Source: Lysobacterales bacterium (GTDB lineage: Bacteria; Pseudomonadota; Gammaproteobacteria; Xanthomonadales; SZUA-5). Taken from it: a DNA stretch of 64,000 nt. A program made the translations under genes and the position numbers. Under the pieces are notes generated by a model. The model was not told where the DNA came from. It saw only the letters and a program-made list of their open reading frames with translations, and searched no databases. Positions 7,784-16,767 of the stretch are shown piece by piece. Location: contig JALHRS010000032.1 of the NCBI GenBank assembly GCA_022841325.1, positions 1 to 64,000 on the forward strand. The letters are read 5' to 3'. Numbering within the stretch: the first letter of the stretch is position 1; each line of letters opens with the position of its first letter.

Positions 7784-10210
7784 TCAAGCCGCGCGGTCTG
7801 CTACCCGCGCCGCCCCGGCATGCGCCAGCAGCGTGTTCAGACGCTCCAGCCGCACCGGCTTGCTCAACCACTCATCGACGCCAGCAGGCAGCACCTTGGG
7901 TGCCTGGTGCCCGGAAACGATGGCGATACGACTGCGGCGCAGATCGGGTTCGGACAGGCGCAGCGTCTGCGCCAGATCAGGACCCTGCCCGTCCGGCAAT
8001 TCCACATCCAGCAGCAACAGATCGTAATGGGTGACCGCGACCTTGCTGCGGGCATCGCGTGAACAGTTGGCAACCTCGACCCGGCAGCCCAGCACTTCGA
8101 GCTGACTGCGCAGGGTCAGCGAGACGTCCTCGTCATCGTCCACCACCAGCACCGTCATTCCGGCTTCCTTGCGTACCCCTTCCACGGCTGCTTCGATGCC
8201 AGTTCCGGCGCACGGCTCCAGGCTCAGCGTGAACTGGAAGCAGGCGCCATCGCCAGGCGTGCTTTCAGCCTGGATATCGCCGCCCATCAACCTGACCAGA
8301 TCTGAGGAGATGGCCAGACCCAGGCCCACGCCAGCCCGATGCCGGTGTCCAGCGCGACCGCGGGCAAAGGGCTCGAACAGGCTCCCGATCTCATCGGCGT
8401 CTATGCCTGGGCCGCTGTCGCGTACGCTGAATCGCACCCTGGCCGGCACTTCCTGTGGCTCGCTGATCAACTTGACGCCCAGGCAGATCTCTCCCTTCTC
8501 GGTAAACTTGATGCTGTTGCCGATCAGATTGCTCAAGACCTGTTGCAGGCGCTCGACGTCGAGCATGACCGCATCGGGCAGTTCCGGACTCAGATCCAGA
8601 CGCAGCGTCAGGCCTTTTTCCCGTGCCCGCGGCAGGTACAGCTGTTGCACGGTGGAAACCATGCGCACCAGGCTGGTCGGGCGCAATTGCAGCTCCAGCT
8701 GGCCAGACTCGATACGACCACGATCCAGCAGATCCTGCGCCAGTTTCTCGATGGTATGCCCGGCGCTCTGAACGGCCTCGACCATGTTCTTCTGCGAGGG
8801 GCTCAGCGGCGAGGTCAGCAGCAGCTCGGAGAGCCCGATCACGCCACTGATCGGATTACGCAATTCGTGGCTGGTGTGCGTGAGTGCCCGCAAGCGCGCG
8901 TCCAGCGCCGACCGCAGCTGCCGGTTGAGTCGGCGCTGGGCGTGGAAGAAATAGGCCAGCGCCAGCACGATGGCGATGCCCAGCAGAATCAGAAAGCCGG
9001 TCAACCGATGTTGTCTGGCCATCGCTTCAGCGCGCTCGAGTGCCAGGGCTGCGTCCTTTTCCAGTCGGGCCACCTCCAGCTTCTGCTCGGCGTACTCCAG
9101 TCGGGCCTCAAAGTCGTCCGAGGCCTCGGCACGATCGCGACTGGACACCCTGGCCTCCAGTTGCAGCATGCGCTCCAGTTCAGGGGTCCACTGTGCAGCG
9201 GGCGCGGCGCCCTGCAGTTCGGCGCCGACCAGCGACCGCAGCACCCGGAGTTCGTCGCGCATCAAACCCAGCTCGTTGAATGACTTCACCGATGCGCGCA
9301 ATTCGGTCAAGGCCTCAGGCAAGTCCCCGGCATCCAGCGCGGCGAGTCCCACGAGTTCATGGGCCTGGCCGGACAGCTGGGTGTTCTGCAGATCGGTGGC
9401 AATGCGCTGCACCTGCTCGGCGTTGGCTCGCACCAGGGCGCGATCGCTGTCGGCGCGAGCGACACGCGCCGTCTCCAGATGCAATTCGGCCTTGAGCTTG
9501 GGGTCGATCAGATCTGCCGACATGGCCAGCCCCTGCGCCAGCGACTCGCGCGCCTGCGCCAGATCGCCCAGATTGGCTGCCGCCCGAGCCCGATTGCGCA
9601 ACAGCCGGATGCGCATACCCTGGGCCGATCGCGGTTCCAGTTCCGCCAGACCGCGATCGGCGTACTCCAATGCCAGCTGGTGCTTGCCGAGCATGTTGCT
9701 GAGCGAGGAATAGGCCAGTGCCACATCTGCCTTGAGTTCTGCAGACGGCGACTGACGCAGTCGCGACTCGGACTCGATCAATGCCTGCTCACCGCGGCTG
9801 TAGTCCTGCAGCGCGATGCTGGCGCGGGATTCGGCAATCAAGCCGCGAATGGCGAGAATCGGTTCGGCCGCGGCGTCGGCATAGGTCCGCGCCGCTGACC
9901 CTGCATCCCGCTGGCAGGGCCAGTCGGCAGTCATTCGGCAGGCGTTGGCACGGGCGAGATAGAGCAAGGCGACTTCGCGCCCATCTGCCCGCTCCTTGGC
10001 GACTTCCAGAACTGCGGGCAGGGCCCGCAACACACCCGCGGGATCGGTCAGCGCCTGAATCTCGAGGGCATGTCGGGGCAGTCGCGAGTCTGCGGCGGCC
10101 AGGGTATCTGCAGTGTCATTGGCGCTAGCCAGCGGAGACGCGCAACAACTGATCCAGACTGCAATCAGGCCTGCGGCGAAACCGGTGATGCCCTCATGTC
10201 GCTGCCCCAC
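7784..10210 (-). CDS. Hybrid sensor histidine kinase/response regulator
   Basis: This 808-residue membrane protein has a signal sequence (1-30) and a long helical TPR-like sensor region (about 45-395). A single membrane helix follows near 404-423, then HisKA with HTSHELRNP (phosphoacceptor H448). The HATPase domain has NLIGNSIKFTEKG, DSGPGI and GVGLGLAIS (about 555-665). A C-terminal receiver domain begins TVLVVDDDED, with phospho-acceptor D735 in LLLDVELPD and K in LSKPVRL. The start is GTG with GAGG 8 bases upstream. The sensor region is probably periplasmic, so the signal is external or envelope-derived. No cognate output protein is adjacent; phosphate would pass within the hybrid or to a distant partner. 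Confidence 0.88.
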   Translation of the reverse strand: MGQRHEGITGFAAGLIAVWISCCASPLASANDTADTLAAADSRLPRHALEIQALTDPAGVLRALPAVLEVAKERADGREVALLYLARANACRMTADWPCQRDAGSAARTYADAAAEPILAIRGLIAESRASIALQDYSRGEQALIESESRLRQSPSAELKADVALAYSSLSNMLGKHQLALEYADRGLAELEPRSAQGMRIRLLRNRARAAANLGDLAQARESLAQGLAMSADLIDPKLKAELHLETARVARADSDRALVRANAEQVQRIATDLQNTQLSGQAHELVGLAALDAGDLPEALTELRASVKSFNELGLMRDELRVLRSLVGAELQGAAPAAQWTPELERMLQLEARVSSRDRAEASDDFEARLEYAEQKLEVARLEKDAALALERAEAMARQHRLTGFLILLGIAIVLALAYFFHAQRRLNRQLRSALDARLRALTHTSHELRNPISGVIGLSELLLTSPLSPSQKNMVEAVQSAGHTIEKLAQDLLDRGRIESGQLELQLRPTSLVRMVSTVQQLYLPRAREKGLTLRLDLSPELPDAVMLDVERLQQVLSNLIGNSIKFTEKGEICLGVKLISEPQEVPARVRFSVRDSGPGIDADEIGSLFEPFARGRAGHRHRAGVGLGLAISSDLVRLMGGDIQAESTPGDGACFQFTLSLEPCAGTGIEAAVEGVRKEAGMTVLVVDDDEDVSLTLRSQLEVLGCRVEVANCSRDARSKVAVTHYDLLLLDVELPDGQGPDLAQTLRLSEPDLRRSRIAIVSGHQAPKVLPAGVDEWLSKPVRLERLNTLLAHAGAARVADRAA

Positions 10211-10382
10211 CCAATGTGCCTCGGAAGCGCCGCTGGCCGACGTGCTGCAATGATAGCAAATGCAACTGATTGTTCACCCTAAATCGCCCCTGGAATTGCC
10301 ATCAACATCGAGTGTTCCTGCCGCTTGGCCTGGCGCCAGATGTTGAAGTGAGAAATCCAGACATGACAGTCATACTTGGGGC

Positions 10383-11909
10383 ATGCCTGACATCGTCCTT
10401 GCCACATTGAACGCGCGCTACGCCCATGCCGCCCTCGGATTGCGCTACCTGCGCGCCAATCTGGGCGAATTGCACGGGCGCAGCGTGATCCGCGAATTCG
10501 TCATCGGCCAGAAGACCGAAGAACTGGTCGAAAAGCTGTTGGCTGACCAGCCCAGAATTCTGGGTCTGGGTGTCTACATCTGGAATGTGGAGCAAAGCGC
10601 TCGGCTGGTGGCCCAGCTGAAGCTGGTGGCGCCCGACATCGTCGTGGTGCTGGGCGGGCCGGAAGTCAGCCACGAACCGGAATTGCAGCCCATCTGCCTG
10701 CAGGCCGACTATGTCATCAGCGGCTGGGGCGACCTCAGTTTCGCACGGCTGGCGAGGCAGATTCTGTCAGGCGAAGCGCCACCGGAAAAGCTGATCCAGG
10801 GTGAGCAACCGCCATTGGCGGCGTTGGCCATGCCCTATGCCGAATACACCGATGAGGATGTGTCCCGCCGCTATATCTATGTCGAAGCCTCGCGCGGCTG
10901 CCCGTTCAAGTGCGAGTTCTGCCTGTCGGCGCTGGACAAGACCGCCTGGCCGTTTGCGCTGGATCCTTTTCTGGCCGAGCTGGAACAGCTCTACAGCCGG
11001 GGTGTGCGTCAGTTCAAGTTCGTCGACCGCACCTTCAATCTCAAGATTGACGTCTCCCTGGCCATCCTCGAGTTTTTCCTCGCGCGCATCGAGGCGGCGC
11101 CAGAAGACCCGCCCTTCGTGCACTTCGAGCTGATCCCCGACCACCTCCCGGAACGGCTGAAGAGCGCGATCAGCCGCTTTCCCGCAGGAACTCTGCAGTT
11201 CGAGATGGGCATCCAGACTTTCGATCCCGAAGTACAGGCACGTATTTCGCGGCGCCAGAAGAATCACCTGGCCGAAGACAATCTGCGCTGGCTGCGCAGC
11301 CACAGCAAGGCCCATCTGCACGTGGATCTGATAGCCGGTCTGCCGGGCGAGAACCTGGCCAGCTTCGCCGCCGGATTTGATCGTCTGGTGGCACTCGGAC
11401 CGCATGAAATCCAGCTCGGCATCCTCAAACGCCTGCGCGGTGCACCGATCGCCCGCCACACCCGGGATTTCGACCTGCGCTTTGCGCCGGATCCGCCGTA
11501 TCAGATCCTGACCACGAACTGCCTCGATTTCCAGACATTGCAGCGGGTTTCGCGCTTCGCCCGTTATTGGGATCTGATTGCCAACTCCGGGCGCTTCAAG
11601 CAGACCCTGCCCTGGTTGCTTGGGGCCAGCCCCTTCGAGCGCTTCATGGCCTTTGCCGACTGGCTCTACGCCAGCACCGGGCAAACCCACGCCCTGGCGC
11701 ACGATCGACTGGTGCATCTGCTGCAGGAATTCATGCGCATGCAGCTGGCGGCGCCTGCAGAAGCGGAACTGGCCTTGATCGACGACTATCGTTCCGCCGG
11801 CGGCCGTTCGCGTCTCAGTTTCGAGGCCGCTGACGTTGTGCTGCCGCCCCCGCGCAAGCGCCAGAGCGGTTCGACGCCGGCGCGGCAGGCCAGGCATCTG
11901 GCTGGCTGA
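10383..11909 (+). CDS. B12-binding domain radical SAM protein (DUF4080 type)
   Basis: The 508-residue protein has an N-terminal cobalamin-binding-like Rossmann domain (about 1-135, with LGLGVYIWNV and VVLGGPEVSHEPE). The radical SAM core follows, with the 4Fe-4S motif CPFKCEFC in EASRGCPFKCEFCLSA near residue 172. The C-terminal part resembles DUF4080. Family members are predicted B12-dependent methyltransferases or related radical enzymes, and the substrate is unknown. It is divergent from the sensor kinase, with 172 bases of non-coding DNA between the starts. Confidence 0.85.
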   Translation: MPDIVLATLNARYAHAALGLRYLRANLGELHGRSVIREFVIGQKTEELVEKLLADQPRILGLGVYIWNVEQSARLVAQLKLVAPDIVVVLGGPEVSHEPELQPICLQADYVISGWGDLSFARLARQILSGEAPPEKLIQGEQPPLAALAMPYAEYTDEDVSRRYIYVEASRGCPFKCEFCLSALDKTAWPFALDPFLAELEQLYSRGVRQFKFVDRTFNLKIDVSLAILEFFLARIEAAPEDPPFVHFELIPDHLPERLKSAISRFPAGTLQFEMGIQTFDPEVQARISRRQKNHLAEDNLRWLRSHSKAHLHVDLIAGLPGENLASFAAGFDRLVALGPHEIQLGILKRLRGAPIARHTRDFDLRFAPDPPYQILTTNCLDFQTLQRVSRFARYWDLIANSGRFKQTLPWLLGASPFERFMAFADWLYASTGQTHALAHDRLVHLLQEFMRMQLAAPAEAELALIDDYRSAGGRSRLSFEAADVVLPPPRKRQSGSTPARQARHLAG

Positions 11910-12024
11910 ACCAGGCCCGCCGCTGATCCAGACCAAGGCTTGTGACCGCTGAGCGGATGCTCATCCCCGCTGGTCGCGTGGCGCGTGCATTCAGCAGCGG
12001 CGGCGCGGTTACATGTAGTCACCC

Positions 12025-12414
12025 TTGAGCCGGATTCCGGAATCTGTGATCGCCAGCGCCAATGCCCTTTCACCAACGCTGGATCGGGTCAGCGCGCGCA
12101 GCGCCCCGGTCGTCTTGCAGTTGCTGACGTCCATGGACGTTGACAACGCGCTGCTCAACATCGATCTGGAGCTCTCCACGAGGCACCGCAGGACGCCCAG
12201 CATCGCCTGGCTGTTGCGTCTGGATCTATCGCCGACGCCGGCGTCGCATGAACAATGGCATGGCCAGGTCCATTGCGTGGGTGGCCATCTCAATATCGAA
12301 GTGAGACCCAGGCAATGGCCCACAGCGCAGCAGTGCTGGTCCATGCGACTGTGGCTGCGCGATCCGGACAGCGCCGCCGATTGGGAGCTGGTGGAGACCC
12401 GTCCGCTGCCCTGA
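12025..12414 (+). CDS. Hypothetical protein, weakly supported
   Basis: This frame could encode up to 129 residues from a TTG at 12025, or fewer from GTG at 12055. The middle and end look protein-like (NIDLELSTRHRR, IAWLLRLDLSP, MRLWLRDPD) and third positions are GC-rich. No family is recognised and no good ribosome-binding site is seen. An overlapping minus-strand frame at 12009-12344 has a less natural composition. It could be a true small gene or a remnant. Confidence 0.4.
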   Translation: MSRIPESVIASANALSPTLDRVSARSAPVVLQLLTSMDVDNALLNIDLELSTRHRRTPSIAWLLRLDLSPTPASHEQWHGQVHCVGGHLNIEVRPRQWPTAQQCWSMRLWLRDPDSAADWELVETRPLP

Positions 12415-12497
12415 GGCCAGCGGACGGCTCACCCAACACAGATCGCTCTGACCTAGGTCAGGTTGGCCGTGAAGCGGCCTACGTGACAAGTGTAGCG

Positions 12498-12526
12498 GTC
12501 ACGTAGACCCTTCGGGTCAACGTGAC
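12498..12526. repeat. Hairpin repeat, GTCACGT...ACGTGAC family
   Basis: Arms GTCACGTAGACCC and GGGTCAACGTGAC flank a TTCG loop, giving a strong stem-loop. An identical copy lies at 32838-32866, and a variant with a different inner stem is at 39380-39410. It sits between the weak small frame and the glutathione peroxidase gene. It could act as a bidirectional transcription barrier, but there is no T run. Confidence 0.72.
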
Positions 12527-12575
12527 CTACCTCAAATTCCTTGACGTGCGAGCACGCGCGCGGTCACGGACGCCC

Positions 12576-13118
12576 TCAGTGCAGCGCGGCTTCAATCGCG
12601 GCGCGCAGTTCCGCTGAATCCGGCTTGACCTTGCTCGGAAAGCCACCGATGACCTTGCCGTCGCGGCCGACCAGATACTTGTGGAAGTTCCAGCCCGGTG
12701 CGCCACCACCGTCAGCCGCCAGCTGCTGGTAGAAGGGATCGGCACCAGTGCCAGAGACCACGGTCTTGGCGAACATCGGGAACTTGACGCCATAGGTCAG
12801 CGTGCAGAATTCCAGAATCTCCTTCTCCGACCCCGGCTCCTGACCCGCGAAATCATTGGACGGGAATCCGAGCACCGCGAAGCCCTGATCCGACAGTTCG
12901 GCGTGCAGCGCCTCCAGGCCCTCGTACTGCGGGGTAAATCCGCACTTGCTGGCCGTATTCACCACCAGCAAGACCTTGCCCTCGTACTGGCTGCACAGGT
13001 TCACCGGATCTTTTCCGGCCAGCGGCCGGAACTCGCGATCCAGCAGGGGCGTACAGGCGGCCGAAGCCGACAGCGAGACGCAGAGCAAGGCAGCAGAAGC
13101 CATCAGGCGAACGAGCAT
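12576..13118 (-). CDS. Glutathione peroxidase family protein, exported
   Basis: The 180-residue peroxidase reduces peroxides with a thiol partner (glutathione or, in many bacteria, thioredoxin). The catalytic tetrad is visible: C59 in NTASKCGFTPQY, Q93 in the FAGQEPG motif, and W143 with the following Asn in PGWNFHKYLV. A signal peptide (about 1-21, LSASAA) predicts a periplasmic enzyme, unlike cytoplasmic BtuE. AAGGGA precedes the start. It stands alone, bounded by repeats on both sides. Confidence 0.88.
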   Translation of the reverse strand: MLVRLMASAALLCVSLSASAACTPLLDREFRPLAGKDPVNLCSQYEGKVLLVVNTASKCGFTPQYEGLEALHAELSDQGFAVLGFPSNDFAGQEPGSEKEILEFCTLTYGVKFPMFAKTVVSGTGADPFYQQLAADGGGAPGWNFHKYLVGRDGKVIGGFPSKVKPDSAELRAAIEAALH

Positions 13119-13238
13119 TGAGATATCCCTTATCAGCTATGAATAGTAGAGCACCGGCAGGATTGTGGGCAGGTGAAGAACACCTGTGGCCTGCAAGTAG
13201 GTAACCCGCGATTCCGGATTTCTGCAAGATCACCCCCT

Positions 13239-13410
13239 GGGATCGCCGAGTTGTACTCGGCAGCTTCTGGCAACGGAAAGGCGAAGAGCAACAGCGCCGA
13301 CTACAGGTCGGCGATCCCAGGCAAAGGCGCCGACTGCAAGTCGGCGATCCCAGCTACCGGCCGAACCTGCGCCCGGGATCGCCGAGTTGTACTCGGCAGC
13401 TCTTGGCACC
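13239..13410. repeat. Cluster of GGGATCGCCGAGTTG hairpin repeats (2 direct, 2 inverted)
   Basis: Direct units of the type GGGATCGCCGAGTTGTACTC start at 13239 and 13375. Inverted units GCGCCGACTGCAAGTCGGC lie between, at about 13289-13320 and 13321-13353. Each unit is itself a small palindrome. The cluster fills the gap between the glutathione peroxidase and sugar dehydrogenase genes and matches the larger array at 36170-36493. Confidence 0.82.
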
Positions 13411-13419
13411 GGCTGTGCC

Positions 13420-14601
13420 TCAGACCTTCGGTGTCAGCTTCAGCAGCCGCGCCCCGGCGCCGTCTTCCAGCAGGTAGATCGCGCCATCCGGGCCTTGCTC
13501 GACTTCGCGTATGCGCTGGCCCATGTCGAAGCGTTCCACTTCCCTTGCGCTTTCGCCATCCACCTGGATGCGCACCAGCGACTTCGATGACAGCCCGGCA
13601 GCCAGTGCGTTACCACGCCAGGCCGGGAACTGATCGCCGGTGTAGAAGATGACGTCGCCCGGCGAGATCACCGGTGTCCAGCTGATCGCCGGCGCCGAAA
13701 ACTCGGGCCGGGTGTCATGATCGGGAATATCGCGGCCGTCGTAGTGATCGCCGTTGGAAACGATCGGATAACCGTAGTTGGCGCCGCGCACCACGCGATT
13801 GAACTCATCGCCGCCCTTGGGTCCCATCTCGATGTTCCACAACTGGCCCCGTGGGTCGAAGGCGATGCCCAGCGGATTGCGATGACCCAGCGACCAGACC
13901 TGCGCGGCAACCCCGCCCTGCTCGGCAAAGGGATTGTCGGCAGGCACACTGCCGTCATCGTTCAGGCGCACGATCTTGCCAAGGTTGCCGCTCATGTCCT
14001 GGGCCGGATCGAAATGCTGGCGATCGCCCGAGCTGATGTAGAGATCACCGTTGGACGCAAATGCGATGCGATGACCGAAATGGCCGCGACCGCTCATCTT
14101 CGGTGTCTGCTCCCAGATGCGCTCGACCTTCTCCAGCATCCCCGCCGTGTCATTGATGACCAGTTTGGCCCGCACCACCACGGCGCCAAAGGTATCGCCC
14201 TCGCCGGCCTCGACATAGCTGAGATAGACCAGACCGTTGTCAGCAAACTTCGGATGCACCACCACATCACCCAGACCGCCCTGACCACCATAGGCCACTG
14301 CCGGGACGCCGCTGATCTCGAGCGTGTTGCCGCCTAGCGCGTGCAGCTTGAGCACGCCCTGCTTCTCGGTCACCAGCAAGCGGCCGTCAGGCAGAAAGGT
14401 CATCGCCCAGGGCTCGTTGAAACGCGCCAGTTCGGTGGCGACAAAGCCCGAACTCGGCGTGGAATCGGCCGCCGCAGTCGTGACTGCGGGAGCCGCGACT
14501 GGCGCGGGCGCCGTTGCATCTGCGGCTGCTGGTGGCGCGGCGTTGCCGCAGGACGCCAACAGCAGGCAGGCGATGGCCGAAGTCAACAGGTGTTTGCTCA
14601 T
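13420..14601 (-). CDS. PQQ-dependent sugar dehydrogenase-like lipoprotein
   Basis: The 393-residue protein belongs to the soluble aldose (glucose/sorbosone) dehydrogenase family, a six-bladed propeller using PQQ and calcium. Family features include FNEPWAMTFLPDGRLLVTEK, GGQGGLGDVVVHPKF, GHFGHRIAF, SLGHRNPLGIAFD, WNIEMGPKGGDEFN and EVEQGPDGAIYLL. The start at 14601 begins a lipoprotein signal (LLLASC) followed by an Ala/Pro-rich tether, so the enzyme is a periplasm-facing lipoprotein. GGAG lies upstream. No PQQ biosynthesis genes are in this window. Substrate and natural electron acceptor are unknown. Confidence 0.86.
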   Translation of the reverse strand: MSKHLLTSAIACLLLASCGNAAPPAAADATAPAPVAAPAVTTAAADSTPSSGFVATELARFNEPWAMTFLPDGRLLVTEKQGVLKLHALGGNTLEISGVPAVAYGGQGGLGDVVVHPKFADNGLVYLSYVEAGEGDTFGAVVVRAKLVINDTAGMLEKVERIWEQTPKMSGRGHFGHRIAFASNGDLYISSGDRQHFDPAQDMSGNLGKIVRLNDDGSVPADNPFAEQGGVAAQVWSLGHRNPLGIAFDPRGQLWNIEMGPKGGDEFNRVVRGANYGYPIVSNGDHYDGRDIPDHDTRPEFSAPAISWTPVISPGDVIFYTGDQFPAWRGNALAAGLSSKSLVRIQVDGESAREVERFDMGQRIREVEQGPDGAIYLLEDGAGARLLKLTPKV

Positions 14602-14797
14602 GGGAAGGTCTCCAAGGGGTTCGGCGCTGCGCGCCTGGGCGCGGGCTGGACAGACGGGTATTGCACAAATGTGAAAGCCAAGGATAGACCGACGAACGTC
14701 ACGGGAAAGTCTGGACCAGGACTGGGATTCGAGCATGGACTTGCACCATCGACTGGCGTGCCCGAGCATGCGCCCCATCTGCAATACCGAACTCGAC

Positions 14798-16396
14798 ATG
14801 CTGCGACTGACAGAAATCAGGCTGCCTCTGGATCATCCCGAGCCGGCACTCAGAGCCGCCATTCTCGAGCGCCTGGCCGTCGCCGATGCCGATCTGTTGG
14901 GCTTCACCGTTTACAAGCGCAGCTATGACGCCCGCAAGCGCGGCGCCATCCTGCTGATCTATACGGTCGATGTGCAATTGCGCGACGAGTCATCGGTGCT
15001 CGCGCGTGCAGCGACGCACGTGAGCGCCAGTCCCGACATGCGCTACCGCTTTGTCACTCGGGCTCCGGCTGCGCTGAAAGAACGCCCGGTGGTCATCGGT
15101 TTTGGGCCCTGTGGTCTGTTCGCAGCGCTGATCCTGGCGCAGATGGGCTTTCGGCCGATCGTGCTCGAGCGCGGCAAGGCGGTGCGCGAGCGTACCAAGG
15201 ACACTTTCGGCCTGTGGCGGACGAACAAGCTCAACCCCGAATCCAATGTCCAGTTTGGCGAGGGCGGCGCCGGCACCTTCTCCGACGGCAAGCTCTACAG
15301 CCAGATCAAGGACCCGCAGCATTACGGGCGCAAGGTGCTGGAGGAATTCGTGCTGGCCGGCGCGCCAGAGGAGATCCTCTACGTCAGCAAGCCGCATATC
15401 GGCACCTTCCGTCTGGTCAGCATGATCGAGAAGATGCGCGCCGGCATCGAAGCCCTGGGCGGCGAGATCCGCTTCGGACAGCGGGTTGAAGATGTGCTGA
15501 TCAAGGACGGACAGTTACGCGGGTTGCGACTCGCCTCGGGTGAGGAACTGGCCGCCGAACACGTGATCCTGGCAGTGGGTCACAGCGCCCGCGACACCTT
15601 TCAGATGCTGCACGCCCGCGGCGTCTACATCGAAGCCAAAGCGTTCTCGATCGGCGTGCGCATCGAGCATCCACAGTCGCTGATCGATCAGGCCCGATTC
15701 GGCCCGCAGGCTGGCCATCCGCTGCTCGGCGCGGCCGATTACAAGCTGGTGCATCACTGCAGCAACGGCCGTTCGGTCTACAGTTTCTGCATGTGTCCGG
15801 GCGGCACGGTGGTCGCAGCGACGTCCGAGGTCGGCCAGGTCGTGACCAACGGCATGAGCCAGTACTCGCGCAACGAGCGCAACGCCAATGCCGGACTGGT
15901 GGTCGGCATCAGCCCCGAGGACTACCCCGGCGGACCGTTGGCCGGCATCGAGTTCCAGCGCCAGTGGGAGCGCCGGGCCTTCGAACTCGGTGGCGGCGAT
16001 TACTCGGCGCCCGGACAACGGGTCGGCGACTTCCTGGCCCGGCGCCTGTCCACCGAATTCGGCAGCGTGCTGCCCTCGTACACCCCCGGCGTGCGTCTGG
16101 GTGAGATCGACGGTGCCCTGCCCGACTACGCCATAGCGGCCCTGCGTGAAGCCATCCCGGCCATGGACAAGCAGATCCGCGGCTTTGCCATGGCCGACGC
16201 GCTGCTCACCGGCGTCGAGACCCGCACTTCCTCACCCATCCGCATCAAGCGCGGCGCCGACTTCCAGAGCATCAATACCCGCGGGCTGTATCCCGCTGGC
16301 GAAGGCGCCAGCTACGCCGGCGGCATCTATTCCGCCGCCATCGACGGCATCGAAGTGGCCCAGGCCCTGGCCCTGGCAATGGTCGCCAAATCGTAG
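14798..16396 (+). CDS. NAD(P)/FAD-dependent oxidoreductase (COG2509 type)
   Basis: The 532-residue flavoprotein has a short N-terminal domain (about 1-90). The FAD-binding dinucleotide motif VVIGFGPCGLFAALILAQMG follows near residue 110, then ERGKAVRERTKD and FGEGGAGTFSDGKL. A C-terminal FAD site contains GLYPAGEGASYAGGI near 510. This family of uncharacterised FAD-dependent dehydrogenases is widespread in bacteria and its substrate is not known. The start at 14798 is chosen because family similarity begins at MLRLTEIRLPL; earlier in-frame codons overlap the divergent promoter region. Confidence 0.82.
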   Translation: MLRLTEIRLPLDHPEPALRAAILERLAVADADLLGFTVYKRSYDARKRGAILLIYTVDVQLRDESSVLARAATHVSASPDMRYRFVTRAPAALKERPVVIGFGPCGLFAALILAQMGFRPIVLERGKAVRERTKDTFGLWRTNKLNPESNVQFGEGGAGTFSDGKLYSQIKDPQHYGRKVLEEFVLAGAPEEILYVSKPHIGTFRLVSMIEKMRAGIEALGGEIRFGQRVEDVLIKDGQLRGLRLASGEELAAEHVILAVGHSARDTFQMLHARGVYIEAKAFSIGVRIEHPQSLIDQARFGPQAGHPLLGAADYKLVHHCSNGRSVYSFCMCPGGTVVAATSEVGQVVTNGMSQYSRNERNANAGLVVGISPEDYPGGPLAGIEFQRQWERRAFELGGGDYSAPGQRVGDFLARRLSTEFGSVLPSYTPGVRLGEIDGALPDYAIAALREAIPAMDKQIRGFAMADALLTGVETRTSSPIRIKRGADFQSINTRGLYPAGEGASYAGGIYSAAIDGIEVAQALALAMVAKS

Positions 16397-16767
16397 CTCA
16401 CGGAATAGGTTGGCGGTGAGCACAGCGAACCCCAACGGTTGCGCTGGCCGAGAACCGCGGCCTTGAGTCACGCCTAGCCCAGAAGCAGGACGCAAAGGAC
16501 GCAAAGAAGAAGCAGAAAGAACGCGAAGAAGGGCATCGTCAGAGTTGGCGGTGTCACCACCCGACCCGCCTATGTCGAACGCCCTCTCACCAAACATACG
16601 GTACCTTATTGATTTAAAAGCCTTACAAGAAGGAGGCAAGGGGCAGGGGCAGGTTTCCAACCTCGACGCATGATCTGATCGTACCGCGACGTGGGTCCCC
16701 TGCCCCTTGCCCCCTGCCCCCTTGTTTGATGCGCGAATAAGCGCGCCGACAGGGGCGATCGGGACTC
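16397..16767. other. Non-coding stretch with dispersed and low-complexity repeats
   Basis: No gene is seen. A 55-base element at 16481-16535 (start AGAAGCAGGACGCAAAGGAC) recurs at 48561-48614, and a related CCTTCGCGTCC string occurs at 22551-22577 on the other strand. A low-complexity inverted pair follows: GCAAGGGGCAGGGGCAGG at 16636-16653 and CCCCTGCCCCTTGCC at 16697-16711. The low-complexity text resembles the insert inside icmF at 25771-25820. A short AT-rich patch lies near 16595-16625. Confidence 0.6.

Noticed and set aside
12009-12344. Minus-strand frame overlapping the weak small gene
   Set aside because: It is rich in Cys, Ser and Trp with no plausible fold or ribosome-binding site; the plus-strand frame is the better candidate.
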